The notes beneath the pieces are model-generated. The model ran no database searches, was not told where the DNA came from, and saw nothing but the letters and a program-made list of their open reading frames with translations. Shown piece after piece: positions 1 to 10,466 of a stretch of DNA of 64,000 nt. This DNA comes from Malaya genurostris (lineage: Eukaryota > Arthropoda > Insecta > Diptera > Culicidae), in contig NC_080572.1 in assembly GCF_030247185.1 (NCBI RefSeq), forward strand, positions 85,696,435 to 85,760,434, read 5' to 3'. How positions within the stretch are numbered: the first letter of the stretch is position 1; each line of letters starts with the position of its first letter. Both the position numbers and the translations under genes were made by a program.

Positions 1-2179
1 TGTGTGTGCAGACGACACAAAGCCTTTTTTTTGCGAAAAATGTTCCAGAGTTTAATGTCGTAGAGAATTACGCCATTTGACTCTTCTGAATGCTGGAAAC
101 GAATCCCTACAGCATATTGATAGTTTCTTTCAATAAAATATGCAAATCCGAAATGAAATAATCGACATTAAAATTCTGTATGCGGCTATTTTTATAGCCG
201 TTAGGACCGCCCATTAGTGAAAAAGCTACAAACGAAATCACATAAAAGGAAATCTCTTAACAAAAATTCAATCAGTTTGGATTCAATCGCCACTGCGAGC
301 AGATGTGTTTTGTGTGTGCAGACGACACAAAGCCTTTTTTTGCGAAAAATGTTCCAGAGTTTAATGTCGTAGAGAATTACGCCATTTGACTCTTCTGAAT
401 GCTGGAAACGAATCCCTACAGCATATTGATAGTTTCTTTCAATAAATTATGCAAATCCGAAATGAAATAATCGACTATAAAATTCTGTATGCGGCTATTT
501 TTATAGCCGTTAGGACCGCCCATTAGTGAAAAAGCTACAAACGAAATCACATAAAAGGAAATCTCTTAACAAAAATTCAATCAGTTTGGATTCAATCGCC
601 ACTGCGAGCAGATGTGTTTTGTGTGTGCAGACGACACAAAGCCTTTTTTTGCGAAAAACGTTCCAGAGTTTAATGTCGTAGAGAATTACGCCATTTGACT
701 CTTCTGAATGCTGGAAACGAATCCCTACAGCATATTGATAGTTTCTTTCAATAAAATATGTAAATCCGAAATGAAATAATCGACATTAAAATTCTGTATG
801 CGGCTATTTTTATAGCCGTTAGGACCGCCCATTAGTGAAAAAGCTACAAACGAAATCACATAAAAGGAAATCTCTTAACAAAAATTCAATCAGTTTGGAT
901 TCAATCGCCACTGCGAGCAGATGTGTTTTGTGTGTGCAGACGACACAAAGCCTTTTTTTGCGAAAAATGTTCCAGAGTTTAATGTCGTAGAGAATTACGC
1001 CATTTGACTCTTCTGAATGCTGGAAACGAATCCCTACAGCATATTGATAGTTTCTTTCAATAAATTATGCAAATCCGAAATGAAATAATCGACTATAAAA
1101 TTCTGTATGCGGCTATTTTTATAGCCGTTAGGACCGCCCATTAGTGAAAAAGCTACAAACGAAATCACATAAAAGGAAATCTCTTAACAAAAATTCAATC
1201 AGTTTGGATTCAATCGCCACTGCGAGCAGATGTGTTTTGTGTGTGCAGACGACACGAAGCCTTTTTTTGCGAAAAATGTTCCAGAGTTTAATGTCGTAGA
1301 GAATTACGCCATTTGACTCTTCTGAATGCTGGAAACGAATCCCTACAGCATATTGATAGTTTCTTTCAATAAATTATGCAAATCCGAAATGAAATAATCG
1401 ACTATAAAATTCTGTATGCGGCTATTTTTATAGCCGTTAGGACCGCCCATTAGTGAAAAAGCTACAAACGAAATCACATAAAAGGAAATCTCTTAACAAA
1501 AATTCAATCAGTTTGGATTCAATCGCCACTGCGAGCAGATGTGTTTTGTGTGTGCAGACGACACAAAGCCTTTTTTTGCGAAAAATGTTCCAGAGTTTAA
1601 TGTCGTAGAGAATTACGCCATTTGACTCTTCTGAATGCTGGAAACGAATCCCTACAGCATATTGATAGTTTCTTTCAATAAATTATGCAAATCCGAAATG
1701 AAATAATCGACTATAAAATTCTGTATGCGGCTATTTTTATAGCCGTTAGGACCGCCCATTAGTGAAAAAGCTACAAACGAAATCACATAAAAGGAAATCT
1801 CTTAACAAAAATTCAATCAGTTTGGATTCAATCGCCACTGCGAGCAGATGTGTTTTGTGTGTGCAGACGACACAAAGCCTTTTTTTTGCGAAAAATGTTC
1901 CAGAGTTTAATGTCGTAGAGAATTACGCCATTTGACTCTTCTGAATGCTGGAAACGAATCCCTACAGCATATTGATAGTTTCTTTCAATAAAATATGCAA
2001 ATCCGAAATGAAATAATCGACATTAAAATTCTGTATGCGGCTATTTTTATAGCCGTTAGGATCGCCCATTAGTGAAAAAGCTACAAACGAAATCAGGTAG
2101 AAACAAGCCTTTCAACAAAATTTGAATCAGTTTGGATTGTATGGCCACTGCGAGCAGATGTGTTTTGTGTCGTCTGCAC
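1..2179. repeat. 309-bp satellite array, 7 copies, closed by an inverted terminal repeat
   Basis: Copies begin at 1, 311, 620, 929, 1238, 1547 and 1856, so the period is 309-310 bp, and the array runs off the left edge of the window. Copies differ by only a few bases (for example cattaaaa versus ctataaaa, and 7 or 8 T in one run). The last copy diverges after about 2095. It ends with tttgtgtcgtctgcac (2164-2179), the exact reverse complement of the first 16 bases of the unit at 6-21 (gtgcagacgacacaaa). At every internal junction this right terminus is cut short and fused to the left terminus of the next copy. The array therefore looks like a tandemly amplified small DNA element rather than a classical satellite. 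No coding capacity is seen. Confidence 0.93.
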
Positions 2180-2468
2180 GCTTTCGACAAGAGCGATTAC
2201 GTCACAGCTGCCAGTCATTAGCATTGGGAAAAAAACAACGGTGGAGAGCATTGCACAATATCAGCCGTTCTAATGGCTCTAAAAGTTTTCTAAAGAACTA
2301 TTAGGATTTGTTGTTTGCAAATCGTAGGGAAATATCCTCAGTTTACTGCAAATCAAGAATAGATTGCTTAGATTTGTGCACTTTTCGCTGTGTGAAATTC
2401 ACAGTAATCGAGATCAAGTGAAGCTTTCTTTGTTTTTGCGAAAAATGTGTAAAAGGGGAATGCGTGCA
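2180..2468. other. Unassigned spacer
   Basis: Sequence between the satellite terminus and the LINE fragment. I see no reading frame of interest and no recognisable repeat; it is probably the original flank of the satellite-derived element. Confidence 0.4.
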
Positions 2469-2687
2469 TAATTCATACAATTTTTTTTATTCAATAATAT
2501 AATATAATATTAAGGCACACTGCTTAAGCTCTAAGATGCCAAGGGTATTTACTAATCTTAATTATCGTCTAACTTAAAACTAGAGTAGTATCATTATGTA
2601 ATATAGTATCTGGCGATCGGTAGTGGCCGGTGAATTGAATTTAGGATGAGATGATTCCAGATGGCGATCACCCTAATTCATACAATT
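2469..2687 (-). mobile_element. 5'-truncated LINE copy (same family as the element at 9977-16092)
   Basis: Read on the minus strand, 2483-2668 matches the last ~185 bp of the full LINE (about 15896-16075) with no difference that I can find by eye, and ends in an A-rich tail (the T run near 2481-2490 on the plus strand). It is flanked by the direct repeat taattcatacaatt at 2469-2482 and 2674-2687, a 14-bp target-site duplication. Five extra bases (2669-2673) sit at the truncated 5' end and may be untemplated. The near identity to the full copy implies recent retrotransposition by this family. Confidence 0.9.
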
Positions 2688-3266
2688 GATATTCGAAAGT
2701 GTTAAGGAACATGTCAGTTGTTTTCGTATTCACGACATCCAGTTATGTCTCTGACATTACCCACCCGCCTTTTTTAACCGTATGGAAGATTTATTGAATA
2801 GAATCAGGAAAAGAAGCGCCGGAATTTGTTTTTACGCACACATTGTTGACATTACTCATACGCTTGCAAAGAGCCTTGCTCCTTAATATTGCTTTCAAAC
2901 ATTTTCTTTAGAGCATTATTGTCAATTCAATTCCTCCATAAATGTAGTTGTGTGTGTGCGTGATCATTAGATGATAATTTCACTCAGAGCAAATTGGATG
3001 ATTCTAAAGTACATTTATGACACATTTATTGTGGGCTATTTTATTCATTACTTCTTAGGTTTAGTGTATTTTGTAATAGGAAAAATGTTCATGACCGCCA
3101 TTTTGATGTTCTATACCGTAGCATTTATGGACATCTAATAAACTTCGAATGGCAAAAACGAGGAGGAACTTCTATGATTTGTTTTCAGAACGTATGCACG
3201 GGTTTTGACGCAACTAAATATATTGATGCAAAAATGGCAGATAGCGTCATTCCGACAAATGTCATG
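2688..3266. other. Unassigned spacer
   Basis: About 580 bp without a convincing gene or repeat signature. Only short, frame-broken translations occur. Confidence 0.4.
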
Positions 3267-3831
3267 TGTGTGTTCAGAGATGGCCTTTCACTAGAGTGAT
3301 ACACCAGGGCGTAGGTTTCAATTATACACTGCGGATACATTTGCTACACTCCTCACAAAGAGGAAAGTGCGTTTCTTCTCAGTGTCCAGACAGACAGACT
3401 TTGAGTGCGTGCTTGTGTTGAAAGAAGCTGGTGCGAGAGAATAACATTCTCTTCGCACGAATCGCTCTCACGTGCTCTCGCCTAAACACGCCCAAGTGAT
3501 CACTGGCGCGTGATGGTGAGCGAACACTTCTGTGAACTTCAATTAATAGAGAGTAGATCTGGCCTTGCTATGAAAAATTTGCAATGAAAATCGAAAATTT
3601 AACGATAAATTGTTTTATTTTGCTGATTTTGCGTGTCCCACGCTTCTTCTACGCAAACCATACACCAGAGTGCTCACCGGCGTGTACACCTCTGTGAAAG
3701 TATCTGAATCCACCTCAGAGAATTTATTAGCTCTGCTCTAGCACTTTGGTACGATTCAGTGGTGGAGGTAAAAGGAAACAAGCAAACGTACTCATGATGC
3801 GTGCACACTTTATACACCAGTGGTGTATATA

Positions 3832-5133
3832 AGGAGTGTATCGAAAAGTAGGAACATTGATTATTGAATAAAAAAGCGAGAAAAAAACATATTTTGACAT
3901 CAGTTTTCGATATATTGTAGAAAAATTACATTTTTATGCATTTCACTGATTATATTGAAAAAAATCCTAGTTTCTGTGAAACTCTCGCACTTTGGACTTG
4001 ACATTCTTCATTAAATTCTGCACATTTCCTTATGTGACTTTCCTGGTGGAAGCTGTTCAGTTTTTTTTAACTCCTGCATGTTTTGGGACACTGTACCTTC
4101 CTTCCGAAAGTGCCGCTTGATAATTGCCCAATACCTTTCAATTGGCCGAAGATCTGGGCAGTTCGGTGGGTAGATGTCCTTTTCCACGAATTGTACATTA
4201 TTTTTTTTTAAACCACTGTTGAACGGAGTTGGCGTAGTGGGCTGAAGCCAAATCCGACCAGTAGAGAGGAGAAGCCTTATGCTTTCTGTACAGTGGCAGC
4301 ATTCTTCTCTGCAAATATTCTTCCTCGTAAACCTTGGCGTTAATTGTGCACTACGGAAGAAAATCGACGACCGCAAACCACCGGTACAAATTGCTTGCCA
4401 GACCAACACCTTCTGCCCAAAACTTTTCCATCGCCACCGTGGTGTCAGCGTCGTCCAGGTCCTAATACACCGATTTCCTATAATATTGCGGTCCGGGTAG
4501 CGCTCGAGAGTCTTCCTTGGCGTAGGTTTCGTCGTCGATCAGGATGCATCCGGCTTTATTCTGTAGAATAAATACAGTTATACAGTTTTCGCGCTCTTGT
4601 TTTGGCCTGAACTTGCTGTACCAGGGACTTTTTCGGCACCTTTTGTTTTTTGTACGTTTTCAGGGAGTTCCGAACTTTGATCCGTTTAATCATCCCGATG
4701 CTGGTGTTGAACTGCTTGGCCAAATCCCGCGTCGACGCCGATGGGTTTTTCCTGATGTACTCAACCACTTCTAGTCCCGGCCTGGCTGGCTGGGAGCCGT
4801 TTTCCTACCGGATCGGGGCAAATCCTTCATGGAAAGGGTCTTACCGAACTTCTCGATAATATTTTTGACACTGGTGTGGTGCACTTTCACCCGTTTTGCA
4901 ATTTCGTTGTACGTGACACCACTTTCTGAGCACCAAGTGTGCAGAATTTTCTTTCGCGTTTCCGGATCAATTCAACTCATCATTGAAACGATAAACCGTA
5001 CCGAAACCAATCGATTGCGCAGCTGTCATTGACATGTGAACAAACATGTCACCGCAAAACACGCTGCAGAAAAATAGTCCATTTCAGAGTAATAACTGTT
5101 TGAATGTTGCTAACTAATTATCGATACACTCCT
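3832..5133 (-). mobile_element. Tc1/mariner element of ITmD37E type, inside the MITE
   Basis: A 1.3-kb element with matching tips aggagtgtatcga (3832 onward) and tcgatacactcct (ending 5133), flanked by TA at 3830-3831 and 5134-5135, as expected for the Tc1/mariner superfamily. The surrounding MITE sequence resumes exactly on both sides, proving the insertion. It carries a decayed transposase on the minus strand. Confidence 0.92.
4011..5036 (-). pseudogene. ITmD37E-type transposase, decayed
   Basis: Minus-strand remnants of a DDE/D transposase. The likely N-terminus is near 5030. A helix-turn-helix-like stretch (ending STRDLAKQFNTS) lies at 4556-4768. The first catalytic Asp is in LIDDETYAK at about 4527-4541. 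A FLVWQAIC-like core block follows at about 4370-4410. The second Asp is in DLASAHYANS at about 4240-4255. The Glu is in CPDLRPIE at about 4135-4160. Allowing for one extra A in the A-run at 4201-4209, exactly 37 residues separate the second Asp from the Glu, the ITmD37E signature known from mosquitoes. Several stops and frameshifts are present, so no functional protein is expected. Family identification is by motif spacing only. Confidence 0.85.
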
Positions 5134-5223
5134 TATGTGAAAAAGAAGAGCTCTCGTTGAAGTTGTCAGTGCGAGGGGAGAAATTTTGCTTGCTCTTCGT
5201 CACACAGAGGAGATCAGTGTGTT

Positions 5224-5821
5224 ATAGCAGCACGTTCTTTTTGTGCTGAATTCCAAGGCAAACAGACGCTTTTACTTTTTGCTGCGCTCAAAACCAATTT
5301 TATTTGCGTGAAAATCAACACCAAAGTTTTTCATATTTTTATAGTATTATAAATTGAATAGAATCGAAAAGGTGAGTGGATTGAATAGTTATGAGGTGAA
5401 ATCGATCTATTTCGTGATTTAATACCGGATGCAATCAAAATTTTCGCAACCAAAATTTTTTTTCGTTATTTTTAAAATTTCTACCGATTTCGGTTACCGG
5501 CACCCTAAGATGTTCGATAACCGGCGCCCCATTTTTTTCGATGAATCGCGAAAAGTTGTCAGTGATATGTAGAGATGCCAAGTCTGCAAATTTGTCTGTA
5601 AATTATCAAATTTCTTAGTTAACATGTAAACCCTTTTTCGTCTAGAGACTTTCTACAGTCATTTAAAACTTCGATTGTTTGCAGACATTCGTCAGAAATT
5701 CCAAACTTTTGAAAATTGGCGCGATCTTTTCGTTTTTACTAGCTAAACTTATTGTATTACCTGGCATTTCTGGTGCTATGCAACACGTGGACAACTTGAC
5801 GGCTTCAATACATCCATCATA
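5224..5821. other. Unassigned spacer with a GGTTACCGGCACC motif
   Basis: No gene is recognised. GGTTACCGGCACC at 5492-5504 and a degenerate second copy (ataaccggcgcccc) just downstream reappear in inverted orientation at 7120 and 7298, suggesting an old terminal-repeat relationship across the DD41D insertion. An isolated splice-donor-like AAGGTGAGT occurs near 5369, without supporting exons. Confidence 0.35.
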
Positions 5822-5928
5822 CAGGGTGATTTTTTAAGAGCTTGAGAACTTTTTTAAACAATAAAACGCATAAAATTTGCAAAATCTCATCGGTTCTTTA
5901 TTTTAAACGTTAGATTGGTACATGACAT

Positions 5929-6639
5929 TTACTTTTTGAAGATAATTTCATTTAAATGTTGACCGCGGCTGCGTCTTAGGTGGTCCATTCGGAAAGTCCA
6001 ATTTTGGGCAACTTTTTCGAGCATTTCGGCCGGAATAGCCCGAATTTCTTCGGAAATGTTGTCTTCCAAAGCTGGAATAGTTACTGGCTTATTTCTGTAG
6101 ACTTTAGACTTGACGTAGCCCCACAAAAAATAGTCTAAAGGCGTCAAATCGCATGATCTTGGTGGCCAACTTACCGGTCCATTTCTTGAGATGAATTGTT
6201 CTCCGAAGTTTTCCCTCAAAATGGCCATAGAATCGCGAGCTGTGTGGCATGTAGCGCCATCTTGTTGAAACCACATGTCAACCAAGTTCAGTTCTTCCAT
6301 TTTTGGCAACAAAAAGTTTGTTAGCATCGAACGATAGCGATCGCCATTCACTGTAACGTTGCGTCCAACAGCATCTTTGAAAAAATACGGTCCAATGATT
6401 CCACCAGCGTACAAACCACACCAAACAGTGCATTTTTCGGGATGCATGGGCAGTTCTTGGACGGCTTCTGGTTGCTCTTCACTCCAAATGCGGCAATTTT
6501 GCTTATTTACGTAGCCATTCAACCAGAAATGAGCCTCATCGCTGAACAAAATTTGTCGATAAAAAAGCGGATTTTCTGCCAACTTTTCTAGGGCCCATTC
6601 ACTGATTTGCAAGCGTTGCTCGTTAGTAAGTCTATTCAT
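5929..6639 (-). CDS. DD41D mariner transposase, C-terminal catalytic part (236 aa)
   Basis: An uninterrupted 236-residue frame that would catalyse cut-and-paste transposition if whole. All three catalytic aspartates are visible: Asp in ILFSDEAHF (about residue 35), Asp in FQQDGATCHTA, and Asp in TPLDYFLWGYVK. There are 41 residues between the second and third, hence DD41D, the rosa-type mariners known in insects. The N-terminal helix-turn-helix region of about 100 residues seen in full-length relatives is absent. The present ATG probably reflects the deletion breakpoint. It is likely unable to bind its termini, but the catalytic domain is open, so decay is recent or slow. It starts close to a 42-bp direct duplication (6661-6744). 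Confidence 0.85.
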   Translation of the reverse strand: MNRLTNEQRLQISEWALEKLAENPLFYRQILFSDEAHFWLNGYVNKQNCRIWSEEQPEAVQELPMHPEKCTVWCGLYAGGIIGPYFFKDAVGRNVTVNGDRYRSMLTNFLLPKMEELNLVDMWFQQDGATCHTARDSMAILRENFGEQFISRNGPVSWPPRSCDLTPLDYFLWGYVKSKVYRNKPVTIPALEDNISEEIRAIPAEMLEKVAQNWTFRMDHLRRSRGQHLNEIIFKK

Positions 6640-6660
6640 GATGAAATGTCAGAGCATACT

Positions 6661-6744
6661 GAGCAAATAATAATGCATGAAAATCATAACCTCAAAAAAT
6701 CTGAGCAAATACTAATGCATGAAAATCCTAACCTCAAAAAAATC
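6661..6744. repeat. 42-bp direct duplication inside the mariner 5' region
   Basis: Two adjacent copies of a unit beginning gagcaaata and ending cctcaaaaaatc, at 6661-6702 and 6703-6744, differing at a few positions. It lies between the truncated transposase start and the right terminal repeat and may mark the breakpoint of the internal deletion. Confidence 0.85.
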
Positions 6745-6752
6745 ACCTTTTA

Positions 6753-7695
6753 TAAGTAAAAACTTTGATTATCTGGTTCTGTTAGCCATGGCGACTTCAA
6801 ACTAATCGTTTAAGTCAAAGAAAATTAAGTTTAATGCACTGATTAATGCCATTAAACGTTGCTTAGTGGATAAGAAGCCAATAAATTCGACTGCAGCAAT
6901 GTTTTCAATCCCGCGAAGCCGGCGGAAGAACGGTTAAATCAACACCAACGGCGCGGTGCCACCATTCAAACCAATGGCCACCGGTAACCAAGGCGAAGTA
7001 ACCACCAGACATTGAAGACTTTTATCCAAAACACCTCCGAAAAGAAAAAATTCCGTTTTTCATTTAAATAATTGCAGTTTTTATTTATATTTTTTTTTAT
7101 TTTTAGCGAATTTTCTTGGGGTGCCGGTAACCGAACACCTTTTTTGAAATGGCCAACATTTATCACTTTACTAAATTGATAATAAAGCTTTTTCAATCGC
7201 TTGAATCAACCTAGTTTCTTATTCAGTAGTTAGTTAGTGACTTTAGCTTGCCATTGATGTATGCACTTGGTCAGAAGTTATAAGTTTAAAAGAAAGGGGT
7301 GCCGGTAACCGAACACTATCCCCTACATTCACGATAAAATTAAAAGCGCATGAAGTTTTTACGTTCGGAAAAAAGCCTCAAATTCTTGATTAAAATCTAA
7401 GATATGGTTACTGATTGCATTCAAAACTGACGTGCAATAAACACATTCAAAAAATATTATCAAAATGACGATTCAATCTGAATCATTTTTTTATTGATCG
7501 TAAAGCTGGTTGCCAAAATTTTCTTGAATTTGAAGGTTTAACGAAGGTTTATACTGATTCTTCACCATGCTTTATAAACCTGATGAAAAATCGATTTCTT
7601 CGCGTTTCGCCTTCGGCTCATCAGTGCTTAAAGCAGTTCAAATTGAACCGCCATCTCCATTTCCGGAACACACAAAACCAGGAAAAGGTTTACAA
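6753..7695. other. Unassigned spacer with two GGTGCCGGTAACC sites
   Basis: No gene recognised. GGTGCCGGTAACC occurs at 7120-7132 and 7298-7310, each followed by gaacac, the reverse complement of the motif at 5492-5504. The copy at 7298 continues to gaacactatccccta, which resembles an element terminus. Confidence 0.35.
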
Positions 7696-7703
7696 CACTT
7701 TGG

Positions 7704-8334
7704 CAGAGATGTGTATCTCCTCTGTGTGACGAAGAGCAAGCAAAATTTCTCCCCTCGCACTGACAACTTCAACGAGAGCTCTTCTCTTTCACATTTATAC
7801 ACCACTGTTGTGTAAGTGTGCACGCATCATGAGTGCGTTTGTTTATTTCCTTTTACCTCTTCCACTGAATCGCACCAAAGTGCTAGAGCTCTCTGAGGAG
7901 GATGCAGATACTTTCACAGAAGTGTACACGCCGGTGAGCACTCTGCTGTATGGTTTTCGTAGATGAAGCGTGGACACGCAAAATCAGCAAAATAAAACAA
8001 TTTATCGTAAAATTTTCGGTTTTCCTTGCAAATTTTTCATAGCAAGGCCAGATCTACTCTCTATTAATTGAAGTTCACAGAAGTGTTCGCTCACAATCAC
8101 GCGCCAGTGGTCACTTGGGTGTATTTAGACGAGAGCGCGTGTGAGCGATTCATGCGAAGAGAATGTGTTTCACTCGCGCCAGCTGCTTTAACCACAAGCA
8201 CACACTCAAATGCTGTCTATTCGACACTGAGAAGAAGTGCGCTTTCCTCTTTGTGCGGTGCTTCGTTTTTTTCATCCTCGGTGTGGCAAAAATCTGACTC
8301 TAGCGTGTATAACTCTGGTGAAATGCCATCTCTG
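7704..8334 (-). mobile_element. hAT-like MITE, copy 2, intact (631 bp)
   Basis: Tips are cagagatg at 7704 and its complement catctctg ending at 8334. It is flanked by a perfect 8-bp direct repeat, cactttgg, at 7696-7703 and 8335-8342, diagnostic of hAT-type transposition. It is non-autonomous; the short open frames inside it are not conserved in copy 1 and are not considered genes. Confidence 0.92.
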
Positions 8335-8342
8335 CACTTTGG

Positions 8343-8797
8343 GAAAACCATATTGTAGTATTGTAACTGATTCGAAAGAGATTTGTTATAAACTGATAGC
8401 TGTTCTACGATGCATAGCTATTTATATATGAAACATGTAGAATTTCGGTAAGCAATTCGCCGGTAAGTACGTTGGTTGTAAACAGTAGGTAGTCAACTGG
8501 CACACCTCTCTGATTCTACATGTGTTTATTCGTTTTGACGTAGATACGTTAGTTCTACTGTTTAAATGATTATCTTTCAACGCGAACTGTAAATTTTGAA
8601 TTTATCTGAAAATTGTTTTAGCTGTAACTTCTTTATTTTTCAAAAGGCACGGATGGGATAGCCATCAATCTGTAGCTTCTAAAAACAGCTTTAAAATAAA
8701 AAATAATAAAAAAAATTAAAACCCTGATATTTTTTTATTCCACTTTTTCGGATTATTTTGTAATTATTGAGAAAAAAATCAAAAACTTTTTTCAGTG
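8343..8797. other. Unassigned spacer
   Basis: A+T-rich flank of the foldback element. No gene or clear repeat seen. Confidence 0.4.
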
Positions 8798-8849
8798 TAC
8801 ACCCAAACCTCCATTTACGTAATAATCGGGACTACGTAAATCGAATTAT

Positions 8850-8985
8850 GACGTAAAAAAAGTTTACGTTATTTGGAATTTTCGACGTAAAAAAAGTTTA
8901 CGTTATTTGGAATTTTCGACGTAAAAAAAGTTTACGTTATTTGGAATTTTCAACGTAAAAAAAGTTTTCCTTATGTATATGTATT
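8850..8985. repeat. 34-bp subterminal tandem repeat
   Basis: Four near-identical units starting at 8850, 8884, 8918 and 8952 with core gacgtaaaaaaagtttacg. Related sequence in inverted order lies at 18089-18175 in the opposite arm. The unit itself is partly palindromic (cgtaaa...tttacg). Confidence 0.9.
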
Positions 8986-9076
8986 ATTAGATATGTATAA
9001 TATATTGGATAGTTATGGAACAAAAATTACGAGTATTTACAGGAAAAGGATGTTCTAAGCAGCATAAATTTCCAAG

Positions 9077-9778
9077 ATGGCGACTTCCGGTTTATTGATG
9101 TTCCTTGAAAACTCTTACAATATGGAGATTTTCGGAACGGATTTGATGAATAGGTGTCGGAAAATGATGTTTAAGGTGGTTCTGAATTCCAATATGGCGA
9201 CTTCCGGTTTATTGGTATTCCTTGAAAATCCTTACAATATGGGTATTTTCGGAACGGGTTCGATGAATAGGTGTCGGAAAATGATGTTTGAGGTGGTTCT
9301 GAATTCCAAGATGGCGACTTCCGGTTCATTGATATTCCTTGAAAACCCTTACAATATGGGTATTTTCGGTACGGGTTTGATGAATAGGTGTCGGAAAATG
9401 ATGTTTGAGGTGGTTTTGAATTCCAAGATGACGACTTCCGGTTCATTGATGTTCCTTGAAAACTTTTACAATATGGGGATTTTCGGAACGGATTTGATGA
9501 ATAGGTGTCGGAAAATGCTGTTTAAGATGGTTCTGAATTCCAAGATGGCGACTTCCGGTTTATTGGTATTCCTTGAAAATCCTTACAATATGGGTATTTT
9601 CGGAACGGGTTTGATGAGTATATGTCGTAAAACGATGTTTGAGGTGGTTCTGAATTCCAAGATGGCGACTTCCGGTTCATTGATATTCCTTGAAAACCCT
9701 TACAATATGGGTATTTTCGGAACGGGTATTATGAGTAGATGTCAGAAAATGATGTTTAAAGTCATTTCAAAATCCATG
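9077..9778 (+). repeat. 117-bp tandem repeat, 6 copies, in-phase coding-like
   Basis: Units start at 9077, 9194, 9311, 9428, 9545 and 9662, exactly 117 bp apart. Because 117 = 3 x 39, one frame stays open through all copies (9077-9847, 256 codons), giving a 39-residue repeat with core NMGIFGTGLMNRCRKMMF. The same peptide is read from the opposite arm on the minus strand (17659-18090). No known domain is recognised. There is no promoter, and each short copy has few opportunities for stops, so this is treated as a repeat and not as a gene. Confidence 0.88.
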
Positions 9779-9987
9779 ATGGTGTTTCTCGAAACCCGTA
9801 GCAAATCGAATGTTTTCGGAACAAGTTTCAATAACAGTTCTTATTAAACGTTGTTTGAGTAATTATGACGTACTGTCGAGTCTTTTATAATATTGTTACT
9901 TTTGGAATGGATTTTACGAGTCAATATTAGGAACAAAGTTGTTTAAACTAAACTTCAGGAATTTTATTCCAAATTCAATATAATATT

Positions 9988-10466
9988 CATTGCCGTTTCA
10001 ACCTTCCGAGTGAACGGACGTGCTTTGTGTTTACTGCGAAAGCGTTGAAAACCAGTGACGTGTGTGATAAAGTGACCGGACGATCAAAACTAGATCGCTA
10101 TTGTGTAATAGACAATAGTGCTTTTTCCTGTGAGAGGTTTTATGCACATTATATACTGAAGCAGTGTATTGTTGTGAGCGGACGATCGAAACAGTACCGT
10201 TAGCCGGTGATTGTTCGATCGATCAAAACAGGCCCAGCGGTGTACGTGATATCACTGTGCGGATTAAAAAAGAGTGTGCTTTTTCCTCTCGGAGGTTTTT
10301 TGCACACCATCGCAGCGGTGATACGCCGATCGACGAGGGCTAGGCCTTGGTGGCCCCCGTTGGATTTAAGTTAAGTATCATTATTTAGTTTTTTTTTTCC
10401 TTCCTGCATTCGACTGTTCTATTTCTTCCCGATTCACTTAATTCTGTGCGGAGGTAGCTCCGCAAC
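9988..10466 (+). promoter_or_regulatory. LINE 5' UTR / probable internal promoter
   Basis: A 479-bp leader upstream of ORF1. It contains two diverged copies of a module: gtgctttttcctgtgagagg at about 10118 and gtgctttttcctctcggagg at about 10276, each near cggacgatc/gatcgat motifs. Such repeats in the leader of I-like elements can hold internal promoter activity; that role is inference. Confidence 0.5.

Larger units (their letters stand above)
3275..5215 (+). mobile_element. hAT-like MITE, copy 1, split by a Tc1/mariner insertion
   Basis: The two parts 3275-3831 and 5134-5215 together correspond to the reverse complement of the intact MITE at 7704-8334. The left tip is cagagatggc, as in the intact copy. 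The right tip is shortened (about 8 terminal bases lost). Flanking 8-mers tgtgtgtt (3267-3274) and agtgtgtt (5216-5223) agree at 7 of 8 positions, consistent with a hAT-type 8-bp target duplication. No transposase is encoded. The insertion at 3832-5133 came later. Confidence 0.85.
5822..6750 (-). mobile_element. DD41D (rosa-like) mariner element, internally deleted
   Basis: Flanked by TA (5820-5821 and 6751-6752). Tips are imperfect inverted repeats: cagggtgatttttta on the left and, reading inward from the right, aaaggtgatttttttga. At 929 bp it is shorter than a typical 1.3-kb mariner because the N-terminal DNA-binding half of the transposase is missing. The DD41D assignment rests on catalytic spacing in the encoded transposase. 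Confidence 0.88.

Noticed and set aside
1..2179. CRISPR-like array
   Set aside because: Units are 309 bp and contiguous, with no short repeats separated by unique spacers; the DNA is eukaryotic.
8068..8358. 96-codon frame as a protein gene
   Set aside because: Lies inside the MITE and is not kept open in the other copy.
9077..9847. 256-codon open frame taken as a gene
   Set aside because: It is six copies of a 117-bp repeat whose length is a multiple of three; the opposite arm shows the same. No promoter or recognised domain.
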